Shown here piece after piece: positions 25,472-33,705 of a stretch of DNA of 64,000 nt; positions within the stretch are counted from its first letter, which is position 1, and each line of letters opens with the position of its first letter. The notes below the pieces were generated by a model, which worked only from the letters and a program-made list of their open reading frames with translations, was not told the origin of the DNA and did no database searches. The stretch covers positions 357,721 to 421,720 of the forward strand of contig JAEWQV010000034.1 in assembly GCA_023399055.1 (NCBI GenBank), given 5' to 3'. Source of the DNA: Bacillota bacterium (GTDB lineage Bacteria > Bacillota > Clostridia > Lachnospirales > Lachnospiraceae). The translations under genes and the position numbers were made by a program.

Positions 25472-25780
25472 CTAGATAGCGTTGTGACAGAAAGCAGCGA
25501 TTCTATCCAATGGAATATCACAAACTGATCCTACGGTATATACTGGTCTATCGTCCATATCTCTGCAATCTCTTCCGTTTCCATTTCCGTTCCTTCTATC
25601 ACCGCAAATGGTTTCACTTAGCGGGTTAGATGGACTGGAACCAAGTCTGTTCACAAGGGTACAAAAACAAGGATTTACACGTAATAAAACACCAGTAAAT
25701 CCACATCCGGAAGCACCACCACTGGTAGTAAAAATAATAACGGTCTGACCGATATATTTACAAAGTTCTTCCATTGTCAT
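25472..25780 (-). CDS. Small Gly/Cys protein, paralogue of the previous gene
   Basis: Family not recognised. The 102 residues start MTMEELCKYIGQTVIIFTTS, share the GGASGCGFTGV block and the SNPLSETICG motif with the 143-residue neighbour, and end VCDIPLDRIAAFCHNAI. The linker here is shorter and charged (RRNGNGNGRDCRDMDDR) instead of Asn-rich. Alignment by eye shows near-identity in the two blocks and free divergence between them, so the blocks are the functional fold and the linker is variable. AGGAGG precedes the ATG. Probably a tandem duplication. Confidence 0.7.
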   Translation of the reverse strand: MTMEELCKYIGQTVIIFTTSGGASGCGFTGVLLRVNPCFCTLVNRLGSSPSNPLSETICGDRRNGNGNGRDCRDMDDRPVYTVGSVCDIPLDRIAAFCHNAI

Positions 25781-25986
25781 ATTTAATTCCTCCTATAAAT
25801 TCTGCAAGGATATCCTATGATTTGAGCTAGGATCCTACTATATCATATGCCCACTCTCTTAAAATGTAACAAATTAGCAGTAAATAAGATAGAATTCTGA
25901 TAATCTTTTGTCAAAACCAGTGATAATAACAAGGCATTTAACAAGAATGGCTACACAAGGAGAAGAGGGTATCACCTTCCCCCACA

Positions 25987-26030
25987 ACAGATTGAAGGAC
26001 ATCTTATTATTAAGATGCCCTTCAATCTGT
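25987..26030 (-). terminator. 20-bp hairpin just after the LacI-type gene
   Basis: ACAGATTGAAGGACATCTTA pairs with 26011-26030 over 20 bp with one mismatch and a TTAT loop. It begins 6 nt after the regulator's stop codon. No U-run follows on the minus strand, so it may be a weak terminator or a 3'-end stabiliser. The remaining sequence of 25781-25986 shows only the ribosome site of the small gene. Confidence 0.5.
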
Positions 26031-26035
26031 GTATA

Positions 26036-26968
26036 TTATAATAGTATTTCTTTCGGTGGATCAGGTAGGAGTAATATTCTTGTTCTGGGGTTCTCGTCAT
26101 AATCCAGTGCGATTAGTTTCTTTAATACTGCAATTGCAACCAGAGCTTTTTGAGTATTACTGATGGTTATTCGTTTGGTATCAGGAAGCAGCAGATCATT
26201 GGTAGGATTAGAAGATATGACTAAAATATTGCTGTTATCAACATATCGCTCTACCTGCATTCCTAATAAATCACCAATGACGATACCTTTTCGGTTGGTT
26301 TTTCCGGACAGGAATTCCTTTAGGTTAGAATTGTTTTTATGAATATATATATCTTCTTTGCGGAACAGTTCAGAGATTTGCTCCTTTATTCTGTCATTAA
26401 TTATATGATCCATAATTAAATAAGGGTTATCATCGTTCAGAAGTTTCTTTGCTTCGGGTAAGATGTTTTGGTAATCGGGTAATATCTTATAAAACAAGCC
26501 CTCATCAAAATCACAATCTAGAAAGATTAAGGGGACGTAATAATGCTTTGTAATTTTACGAAGTGCTTTCTCACTAACATCAATAATAAAGACGGCTTCC
26601 AGGGAATGCTTATAAGTAATCTGTATATCCTCTAGTTCATAGGCAATGGAAAGAATAGTATCATAACCAGCTTCATAAATCTGTTGTTGGAGCTCGCTTG
26701 CCAGATCCATCGCTTGCTGCTTCATATAGGAAGAGGCATTGTGACTTAAATTAACGATAATGCCCACTAAATTGCTTCGATTTTTTGCCAGAGACTTGGC
26801 TGTTTGATTTGGAACATAGCCAAGTCTTTTGGCTGTTTCCATAACCTTAATTCTAGTATCATGGCTGATTTTTTCTTTGTCGGAATGGTTTAATACATAG
26901 GAAACCGTAGCGAGAGACAGACCTAGCTCTTCTGCGATGTCCTTCATTGTAACCTTTTCTCTTTTCAT
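26036..26968 (-). CDS. LacI-family regulator of the maltodextrin locus
   Basis: DNA-binding repressor-type protein of 310 residues. The N-terminal helix-turn-helix reads VTMKDIAEELGLSLATVSYVLNHS, followed by the hinge RLGYVPNQTAKSLAKNRSNLVGIIV and a periplasmic-binding-like effector domain. The ATG at 26968 has AAAGGAGA 9 nt upstream; a longer reading from 27007 would include the ribosome site. It is transcribed divergently from malF with a 376-nt gap that contains repeated TTAAGTTAA-type motifs, so it probably senses maltose or a maltodextrin and controls both directions. The effector domain seems slightly short and diverges from well-known MalR proteins. Confidence 0.85.
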   Translation of the reverse strand: MKREKVTMKDIAEELGLSLATVSYVLNHSDKEKISHDTRIKVMETAKRLGYVPNQTAKSLAKNRSNLVGIIVNLSHNASSYMKQQAMDLASELQQQIYEAGYDTILSIAYELEDIQITYKHSLEAVFIIDVSEKALRKITKHYYVPLIFLDCDFDEGLFYKILPDYQNILPEAKKLLNDDNPYLIMDHIINDRIKEQISELFRKEDIYIHKNNSNLKEFLSGKTNRKGIVIGDLLGMQVERYVDNSNILVISSNPTNDLLLPDTKRITISNTQKALVAIAVLKKLIALDYDENPRTRILLLPDPPKEILL

Positions 26969-27103
26969 ATAAACAAGTCTCCTTTTTAGGAAAATACCAT
27001 TAAACATAACCTCATTTTATCATAGAACAAGGAGGAAATACAATATGGACAAAAACTTGTTACTATAAAATACATTTCGTATAAAAAGGTACAATTAATT
27101 TCA

Positions 27104-27113
27104 TTAACTTAAC
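27104..27113. promoter_or_regulatory. Operator-like motif, distal copy
   Basis: TTAACTTAAC, the reverse complement of the GTTAAGTTAA found at 27190 and 27304. Its position closer to the regulator gene could allow looping or autoregulation. Confidence 0.4.
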
Positions 27114-27172
27114 ATTGAAAGTAAGTGTGTTGAAAAGGTCTTATTTCAATGGCTTTCTAGGGATTTTTTAAT

Positions 27173-27197
27173 AACTTAACAGAATGTTTGTTAAGTT
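27173..27197. promoter_or_regulatory. Operator-like inverted repeat
   Basis: AACTTAAC (27173-27180) and GTTAAGTT (27190-27197) form a perfect 8-bp inverted repeat with a 9-nt spacer. The right arm extends to GTTAAGTTAA, identical to the copy at 27304. Confidence 0.5.
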
Positions 27198-27258
27198 AAA
27201 ATTAGTATAAAACGCATAATAAATACAGAAAAATTACGAAAATATTGTGCAATATCAC

Positions 27259-27287
27259 TTGACATATAACTGGTGAGATGCTAAATT
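27259..27287 (+). promoter_or_regulatory. Sigma-A promoter of the maltodextrin operon
   Basis: Consensus TTGACA (27259-27264), 17-nt spacer, TAAATT (27282-27287), about 55 nt before malF. Confidence 0.75.
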
Positions 27288-27303
27288 ATAATTAAATTAA
27301 GCG

Positions 27304-27313
27304 GTTAAGTTAA
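27304..27313 (+). promoter_or_regulatory. Operator-like motif just downstream of the start point
   Basis: GTTAAGTTAA about 17 nt after the -10 element, where a bound repressor would block initiation. It is the third site of the same motif in the regulator-malF gap. Confidence 0.5.
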
Positions 27314-27344
27314 ACAATAAAGATCACTGTTTGGAGGACATCCT

Positions 27345-28679
27345 ATGAAAGCAAAAAAGGCAATGTTTCTGTCAATATTCCTGTGGGGATCAGGACAATT
27401 TTTTATTGGCAGGCAAAGAGTAAAAGGGTTGTTATTCTTCCTTATTCAGGTACTCCTCCTAGGTATTGAGTTAAGAACGGGTTATTGGATTGAATATTTC
27501 GGTGGGTTGGTACCAAAGTTCAGTCTTCGATTGCATGGGGGATATTTTACAAAGGGTATTTGGGGCTTTATCACTTTGGGCAGCAAAGCAGGAGCTCGAG
27601 GTGGAGATCATTCAACCATGCTATTGATTGGAGGGATTATTACAATCCTATTCCTTCTGCTCTTTCTTGCAGTTTATGTATGGAATATAAGGGACGCTTA
27701 TTATAGCTGCAAGGAACAAGAGGGCAGTCAGTTGTCAGCAGAAAGGCAACCAATAAGAAATACCTATTCAAAATATTTTCCTTACATCGTTTTAACACCA
27801 ATTATTTTATTAATTATTTTTGTTGTTTTAATGCCAATTCTCTTTTCTGTTTTGACAGCATTTACGAATTATAATAAAAATCATCTGCCACCTGCTTCTT
27901 TAGTAGACTGGGTCGGCTTTGATAATTTCATAAAACTGTTTCAAGCACCAATTTGGTCCAATACCTTTTTATCCATACTGTTATGGACCCTGATTTGGGC
28001 GACAGGCACCACCTTTTCTACCTATTTTGTTGGGATGTTCCAAGCTATTTTATTAAATAGTAAGTTTGTAAAACATAAGTCTCTCTACCGCAGCATCATG
28101 ATTCTTCCGTGGGCATTTCCACAGATGATCAGTCTTCTGGTCTTTAAGAATCTGCTGAATGGGCAATTTGGTCCGCTAGGGCAGCTATTTATTGATTTAG
28201 GGCTGACGGACCAGAGAATCCCATTCCTCACAGATGCGCTGTTAGCTAAGATTACAGTAATTCTGGTTAATCTTTGGATGGGCTTTCCGATGTTTATGAT
28301 TATGATACAAGGTATTCTATCCAATATGGACAAAGGAGTTTATGAAGCAGCTGAAATTGATGGTGCAGGTTCCTTTCAGGTATTTAAAAGGATTACCCTG
28401 CCACTGGTATTAAAAGCAACAGGCCCATTACTGGTAATGAATTTTGCAGGTAACTTTAACAGCTTTGGAGCTATTTATTTCCTGACAGAAGGCGGCCCGG
28501 TAAATCCAAATTATCAGCTTGCTGGAGATACCGACATTTTAATCTCCTGGATTTATAAATTAACCTTGGATCATCAGATTTACGATATGGCAGCAGTAAT
28601 GTGCATCATTTTATTTATATTAATTGCAGCGGTTTCCTTTTGGAACTTTAAAAGAACCAAAGCCTTTAAGGAGGTGTAA
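27345..28679 (+). CDS. malF: Maltodextrin ABC transporter permease (MalF type)
   Basis: Membrane subunit of a carbohydrate importer (CUT1). The 444 residues include an N-terminal extension with two extra membrane segments (AMFLSIFLWGSGQFFIG; TMLLIGGIITILFLLLFLAVYVW), as in Gram-positive MalF/AmyD proteins. The core permease begins at KYFPYIVLTPIILLIIFVVL. The EAA loop that contacts the ATPase reads YEAAEIDGAGSFQVFKRITLPL. First gene of malF-malG-malE-GH13-CBM, behind the promoter at 27259; no ATPase gene is in the operon, so a shared MsmK/MalK-type ATPase from elsewhere is presumed. Confidence 0.9.
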   Translation: MKAKKAMFLSIFLWGSGQFFIGRQRVKGLLFFLIQVLLLGIELRTGYWIEYFGGLVPKFSLRLHGGYFTKGIWGFITLGSKAGARGGDHSTMLLIGGIITILFLLLFLAVYVWNIRDAYYSCKEQEGSQLSAERQPIRNTYSKYFPYIVLTPIILLIIFVVLMPILFSVLTAFTNYNKNHLPPASLVDWVGFDNFIKLFQAPIWSNTFLSILLWTLIWATGTTFSTYFVGMFQAILLNSKFVKHKSLYRSIMILPWAFPQMISLLVFKNLLNGQFGPLGQLFIDLGLTDQRIPFLTDALLAKITVILVNLWMGFPMFMIMIQGILSNMDKGVYEAAEIDGAGSFQVFKRITLPLVLKATGPLLVMNFAGNFNSFGAIYFLTEGGPVNPNYQLAGDTDILISWIYKLTLDHQIYDMAAVMCIILFILIAAVSFWNFKRTKAFKEV

Positions 28680-28681
28680 GA

Positions 28682-29506
28682 ATGAAAAAAAGAATCAAAG
28701 CATTCTTAGTCCATTTGGAATTAATACTGATGTGTATCATTGTATTAGTTCCTGTAAGCTGGATTGTATTGTCCTCCTTTCATGAAGGCAGAAGCTTAAT
28801 GTCTTCTTCGCTAATTCCTAAATCAATGACCTGGAATAATTACATTAATTTATTTAAAGAAACAGATTATGTTATTTGGTTTAAAAACACCTTATCCATT
28901 GCCTTACTGAATTCAATTGTATCGGTACTATTAATAATGATAACTGCCTGGACGGTTTCAAGATTTCAGTTTAAGGGACGCAGGACAGGGCTTATGGCAA
29001 TGTTACTGTTATCCATGTTCCCGAGTTTTCTATCAATGACTGCAATCTACACTTTGTTTATTACTTTTGGACTTAATAAATCGGTGTTATCCCTGGTACT
29101 GGTGTATTCCGCAGGAGCGATTCCTTATAATGTATGGCTGGTCAAGGGATATCTGGATGGTATTCCACTGTCAATGGATGAAGCGGCTTACATTGATGGC
29201 AGCTCCAAACTGACAACGTTTATAAAGATTATCTTACCTTTATCAAAACCTATCATCGTTTATTGTGCTGTTTCACAGTTCATGATGCCCTGGATGGATT
29301 ATATCTTACCAAATCTTTTGTTTACAGGAGAAAAGACAAGAACAATTGCGGTGGGCCTATATACCATGATTGCTGGTAATGAAAATGATAACTTTACATT
29401 ATTTGCGTCGGGTGCGGTTTTAATTGCAGTACCAATCACCATCTTGTATCTGTTTTTTCAAAAATACCTTGTGGAAGGAATTTCTGCAGGTGCTAATAAG
29501 GAATAA
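28682..29506 (+). CDS. malG: Maltodextrin ABC transporter permease (MalG type)
   Basis: Partner permease of MalF. The 274 residues give six helices, starting LELILMCIIVLVPVSWIVLSS. The EAA loop is DEAAYIDGSSKLTTFIKIILPL, and a C-terminal YLFFQKYLVEGISAGANKE matches MalG proteins. The ATG follows malF by 2 nt and has AGGAGGT upstream inside the malF end, so the two are coupled. Substrate specificity comes from the following MalE-type lipoprotein and the GH13 enzyme context. Confidence 0.92.
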   Translation: MKKRIKAFLVHLELILMCIIVLVPVSWIVLSSFHEGRSLMSSSLIPKSMTWNNYINLFKETDYVIWFKNTLSIALLNSIVSVLLIMITAWTVSRFQFKGRRTGLMAMLLLSMFPSFLSMTAIYTLFITFGLNKSVLSLVLVYSAGAIPYNVWLVKGYLDGIPLSMDEAAYIDGSSKLTTFIKIILPLSKPIIVYCAVSQFMMPWMDYILPNLLFTGEKTRTIAVGLYTMIAGNENDNFTLFASGAVLIAVPITILYLFFQKYLVEGISAGANKE

Positions 29507-29534
29507 ACTTTCAAAGAAGGAAGGGGAAAATAAA

Positions 29535-30857
29535 ATGAAACGATATTTCATAGCTATAATGCTACTATCCATGCTACTTTTGTTAACTGGTTGTAAACGT
29601 GAGATACCTACGGAGGATGGAGCAATACCCACAGAACAGGCATCGAAGGATGATACAAAAGATACGACCGAGGGAACGGGGGATGTAACGAGCGTACCCG
29701 AGGAGGAAGCGCTTTTACCCGAAGAAGGAGCAAAGCTTGTTTATTGGACACCGGACGTGGAATTTGGTGAAGCTGTTGCAGCCAGATTTGAGGAAGAGTA
29801 TGGGGTTCCTGTTACGGTAGAAGAAGTGGGACTTGGTGCAATTGATAAGATTGCTTTAAGCGGTCCTGCAGGTACTGGTGCAGACATCTTTATGAGTCCG
29901 CATGATTCCTTCCAGCATGGCGTAAGTTCCGGCTTATTCTTAGAACTGGACGATCGTATTGCAGCAGACTTAAAGGAGAGAATTAATGAAGTGGGTATCG
30001 CTACTGTAACTGCTTCTGATAATAAGCTCTATGGTGTGCCGATTTCTTTGGAAACCAGTTGTCTTTTCTATAATAAAGACATTGTTGGAGAGCAGCCGGC
30101 AACCACCTTGGAAGAAATTATAGAGAAAGCAAAAGAGTATAATGATCCCACAAATAATGTCTTTTATTTCTTAATGACCATTGGAGACGGTTATAAAATT
30201 TACCCTATGTTAAGTGCCTATGGGTTCCAGGTATTTGGTGAAAATGGAACGGATGAAGATAATCCAGGCTTTGATACCAAAGAATTTGAACAAGGCTTAG
30301 AACTGGTAAGCAGTTTAAAAGAGATTATGCCAATTTCAGCGATTGATCTTGGCAATGTAAGTTTTCTTAAAAATCAATTTACAGAAGGCAAAGTTGCCTA
30401 TGAAATATCTGGACCGTGGGATATCACAACCTTTAAGGAAAGCGGTGTAAACTTTGGAGTAGCACCACTTCCGACCTATCAAGGGAAGGAGTTAACACCT
30501 TTTGCAGGTGTTCAAAACGCCCATGTTTCAGCATTTACAAAATATCCAATTGCGGCACAGCTGTTAGCACAGTTCATGGTGTCAGAAGAAGCTGCTGGAC
30601 TTATGTATGATAAAGCAAATAAGATTACTACCTTAAAGGATGTCAGTCAAATTAAGGGGTTATCAGAAGATGAGTTAATTAAACCGTTTGTAGAACAATT
30701 TGCATATTCCTATCCAATGCCATCGGTATCAAGAATTTCATATTTCTGGACCATATCAGCCCAGACCTGTCAGGCAGTCTTTGATGGACAATTGACTCCG
30801 GCAGAAGGAAGAGCAAAAGCAGTTGAGGATTGGAATACACTACTTGCGACGGAATAG
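29535..30857 (+). CDS. malE: Maltodextrin-binding lipoprotein (MalE type)
   Basis: Captures maltose/maltodextrins outside the membrane. The 440 residues start with a lipoprotein signal peptide (LLLLTGC, lipid on Cys20) and a Thr/Glu-rich linker. An SBP_bac_1/8 fold follows with KLVYWTPDVEFGEAVAARFEEEYG, a ligand-contact stretch GADIFMSPHDSFQHG, and GVPISLETSCLFYNKD. The C-terminus FWTISAQTCQAVFDGQ is like MalE. The ATG at 29535 has AGGAAGGGGA upstream; a longer frame beginning inside malG has no ribosome site. GH13 starts 15 nt after it. Confidence 0.9.
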   Translation: MKRYFIAIMLLSMLLLLTGCKREIPTEDGAIPTEQASKDDTKDTTEGTGDVTSVPEEEALLPEEGAKLVYWTPDVEFGEAVAARFEEEYGVPVTVEEVGLGAIDKIALSGPAGTGADIFMSPHDSFQHGVSSGLFLELDDRIAADLKERINEVGIATVTASDNKLYGVPISLETSCLFYNKDIVGEQPATTLEEIIEKAKEYNDPTNNVFYFLMTIGDGYKIYPMLSAYGFQVFGENGTDEDNPGFDTKEFEQGLELVSSLKEIMPISAIDLGNVSFLKNQFTEGKVAYEISGPWDITTFKESGVNFGVAPLPTYQGKELTPFAGVQNAHVSAFTKYPIAAQLLAQFMVSEEAAGLMYDKANKITTLKDVSQIKGLSEDELIKPFVEQFAYSYPMPSVSRISYFWTISAQTCQAVFDGQLTPAEGRAKAVEDWNTLLATE

Positions 30858-30872
30858 AAAGGATGACACAAG

Positions 30873-32609
30873 ATGAAAGTAGAAGCAATTTGTCACATTC
30901 CAAAAAGTAATTACGCCTATGCGTATCGTGAAAATGTACTTCATATCAGAATACGCACAGCAAAGAACGATTTGGAAGAGATTAATCTTATTTATGGCAA
31001 TAAATTTGATTGGAAGAACACACAACATAAACAGAAAATGAGAAAGGTTGCTTCGGATATTTACTTTGATTACTATCAATCAGAGATACAAGACGAAGAT
31101 AAGAGAATCGGATATTATTTTGAGTTAGTGGAAGAAGGGCAAAAGATATTTTATACAGAAGCAGGCTTAGTAGAAGAATTTAACAATGATTTGGCGTATT
31201 GTTATTTCTATCAATATCCTTACATTAATCCAATTGATGTACACCAACAACCCAAATGGATCAGTGATTCGGTGTTCTACCAAATCTTTGTAGAACGTTT
31301 TCATAATGGTGACCCAAAGATTTCACCCCCATACCTTAGCAGCTGGGATTCAGAACCACAGCCCAAAAGCTTCTTTGGTGGAGATTTACAAGGAATTATT
31401 GATAAACTGGACTATTTGACAGAACTAGGTATTAATGCTATCTACCTGACACCAATTTTCCAATCACCCTCCAATCATAAGTATGATATTGTTAATTATT
31501 TTGAAGTGGACCCCTTCTTTGGAGATCATAAGGTATTCAAGGAATTGGTTGACAAAGCACATGCAAAGGGTATACGAATCGTCCTGGACGCGGTATTTAA
31601 CCATTGCAGTAACCATTTTGCCCCCTTCGAAGATGTAGTTCAAAAAGGAAGAGAGTCCGAGTATTTTGATTGGTTCTTCATTGAAGGAGATAAGGTGGCA
31701 ACAAATCCTCCAAATTACCTTACCTTTGCTAATGTGGGTTATATGCCAAAGCTTAATACAGCAAATCCAAAGTTAAAAGAATACTTATTTCATTGTGTGA
31801 GCTTCTGGACCAAGGAGTTTGAAATTGACGGCTGGAGACTGGATGTATCTGATGAGATTGATCACGTTTTTTGGAGAGAGTTTAGAAAGCTTGTGAAAGA
31901 TATTAATTCTGAGGCGATAATCATCGGTGAAAATTGGCATAATTCCCTACCTTGGCTGATGGGAGATCAGTTTGACAGCGTTATGAATTATTCTGTTACC
32001 AAGCTTTGTCTGGACTATTTCGCAAGAAAAGAAATTACTGCAAAACAGTTTGAACAGCAACTGGGAACTTGTTTGATGCGTTATTCCGATCAAGTAAATG
32101 AAGCTATGTTAAACTTGCTGGATAGCCATGATACGGAACGCTTCCTGTATTCTGTGGGAGGTAACAAAGAACTGTTGAGCCTTGCAGCTGCATTTATCTT
32201 TGCTTATAAAGGGATTCCCTGTACGTATTATGGGACTGAAATTGGTATGACCGGAGGTTATGACCCGGGCTGTCGCAGGGGCTTTGACTGGAACGAAGAG
32301 AATTGGGATAAAGAACTTTATCAAAGATACAAGGATCTGATTGCAATTAGGAAGTCAGAAAAAGCTCTCCAATATGGAACGGTAGAGTTCCATAGTACAG
32401 AGGAATTGTTTGTGATGAAGCGTAGTTTTGAGCAGGAAACAATTTTGGTGCTGATTAATAATTCAGATAAAGAACAGGACTACATTTGGAGAAGTGAAGA
32501 AGTTACCAAGGTCACTGAGTTACTAAGTGCTAAGTCTATAAAGCTTGAGGAAGGAACACTTACGTTTACGGTTGCTCCTTTTGAAGTATTATATCTTAAG
32601 CTGGTATAG
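30873..32609 (+). CDS. GH13 maltodextrin hydrolase (neopullulanase/cyclomaltodextrinase type)
   Basis: Cytoplasmic enzyme that breaks imported maltodextrins or cyclodextrins. The 578 residues lack a signal peptide. An N-terminal CBM34-like beta domain (about 1-125) precedes the GH13 barrel, with conserved regions DAVFNHCS, the nucleophile in GWRLDVSDE, the acid/base in IGENWH and the stabiliser in LLDSHDTER. The CBM34 + barrel arrangement and MPKLNTANP box point to subfamily GH13_20 (neopullulanase, maltogenic amylase). A C-terminal all-beta domain ends the protein. Fits its place after malE: import then intracellular hydrolysis. Confidence 0.9.
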   Translation: MKVEAICHIPKSNYAYAYRENVLHIRIRTAKNDLEEINLIYGNKFDWKNTQHKQKMRKVASDIYFDYYQSEIQDEDKRIGYYFELVEEGQKIFYTEAGLVEEFNNDLAYCYFYQYPYINPIDVHQQPKWISDSVFYQIFVERFHNGDPKISPPYLSSWDSEPQPKSFFGGDLQGIIDKLDYLTELGINAIYLTPIFQSPSNHKYDIVNYFEVDPFFGDHKVFKELVDKAHAKGIRIVLDAVFNHCSNHFAPFEDVVQKGRESEYFDWFFIEGDKVATNPPNYLTFANVGYMPKLNTANPKLKEYLFHCVSFWTKEFEIDGWRLDVSDEIDHVFWREFRKLVKDINSEAIIIGENWHNSLPWLMGDQFDSVMNYSVTKLCLDYFARKEITAKQFEQQLGTCLMRYSDQVNEAMLNLLDSHDTERFLYSVGGNKELLSLAAAFIFAYKGIPCTYYGTEIGMTGGYDPGCRRGFDWNEENWDKELYQRYKDLIAIRKSEKALQYGTVEFHSTEELFVMKRSFEQETILVLINNSDKEQDYIWRSEEVTKVTELLSAKSIKLEEGTLTFTVAPFEVLYLKLV

Positions 32610-32773
32610 ATAATTTAGTAATTTGAATTGCTTGAATTACACAGAAACAGAAGGGAATATAGAACAAATAGATTTTGAGGATATAGAACCTAATTGGCAA
32701 GAAAGGTTTACCGTAGTTAATTACAGGTGAAAGATTCACTTGTTATTAAATAAAAGAAAGTGAGGACTATATA

Positions 32774-33370
32774 ATGAAAAATGGTATGAAAAAAGTAATG
32801 GCAGTATTAGCAGTAGCTCTTATTTGTGTAGGATTTTACGCTCCAGTAGTAAGTGCGGAGACAAGTACAGTCGTAATTCATGCAAAGGATGGGCAGGCCT
32901 GGGGAAGCCTCAATGTATATAACTGGGGTGATAATGGTGAAACCGCTGGTGTATGGCCAGGAGCTGCAATGACAGCAGAAGCAGATGGCTGGTATACTTA
33001 CACCTTTGAAACAGAAGTTCCTTTAAACCTTGTATTCAGTGCGCAAGGTGGTTCTCCGCAGTCCAGTAATATTGAAGGCCTAGCTGTGGATGCAAAAGAA
33101 GTATGGGTTGTAATCGGTGGAGAAGGTGAAGCAAATGATATGGGTGCATCTACCAATGAAGCTGTTTTATATCTCACAGCAGAAGAAGGGTGGCCAACCG
33201 TTGCTGTAGCAGAGGAAGCAGCAGAGGAAGTAGCAACAGAGGAAGCTGTTACTGAAGCGGCTGATGTTCCTAAGACAGGCGAAAGCATTGCTCTTGCAGT
33301 TGCTTTCTTAGCAATTGCAGGTCTTTCTGTAACAGGTTTTGTAGTGCTTAAGAAAAAAGCAACTGCATAA
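32774..33370 (+). CDS. Cell-surface starch-binding protein with sorting-like tail
   Basis: Small secreted protein of 198 residues that probably holds starch or maltodextrin at the cell wall. A signal peptide ends at about VSA (residue 28). Next comes a CBM26-like starch-binding domain (about 30-125): WGSLNVYNWG, VWPGAAMTAEADGWYTYTF and NLVFSAQGGSPQSSNIE, with aromatic residues in places that bind starch helices. An Ala/Glu/Val-rich linker leads to VPKTGES (from residue 165), a hydrophobic helix and KKKATA. This is a sortase-type tail with V in place of L of LPxTG. Last gene of the maltodextrin operon, 164 nt after GH13. No catalytic domain. Confidence 0.8.
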   Translation: MKNGMKKVMAVLAVALICVGFYAPVVSAETSTVVIHAKDGQAWGSLNVYNWGDNGETAGVWPGAAMTAEADGWYTYTFETEVPLNLVFSAQGGSPQSSNIEGLAVDAKEVWVVIGGEGEANDMGASTNEAVLYLTAEEGWPTVAVAEEAAEEVATEEAVTEAADVPKTGESIALAVAFLAIAGLSVTGFVVLKKKATA

Positions 33371-33417
33371 TTAAGTTGATTTAAAAGCTTTACATAATAG
33401 GGGAAGTAAGATTATGC

Positions 33418-33465
33418 GCATCTCTTAAGTTGGTTGATTGAAACTAACTTTTGAGATGCATTTTT
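33418..33465 (+). terminator. Terminator of the maltodextrin operon
   Basis: Stem GCATCTC/GAGATGC at the base and AAGTT/AACTT above a TT/TT mismatch, closed near GGTT/AACT. Arms are 33418-33435 and 33442-33459, followed by ATTTTT. Confidence 0.8.
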
Positions 33466-33705
33466 ATGATTTAAAGATAAGTATTCAAGAACCAAGCTCA
33501 TAAACCTGAGGTTTGCTGTGAATTTAAGGTGTCATATTATAATAATTCTTGACGTTAATATCCATAAGAAATAAAATGAGAGGGAATATATTACTTTGGT
33601 TTATTGATATTTTATTGAGGTCATACGTACTGGGTTATGGTACAACTTGCGAATGCATATAATGTTGTGAATGTATTTGAACCTATTAAGATGGAAGGTG
33701 ATGAA

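Noticed and set aside
29424..29534. MalE start inside malG
   Set aside because: The longer reading puts a charged stretch before the lipoprotein signal peptide and lacks a ribosome site.
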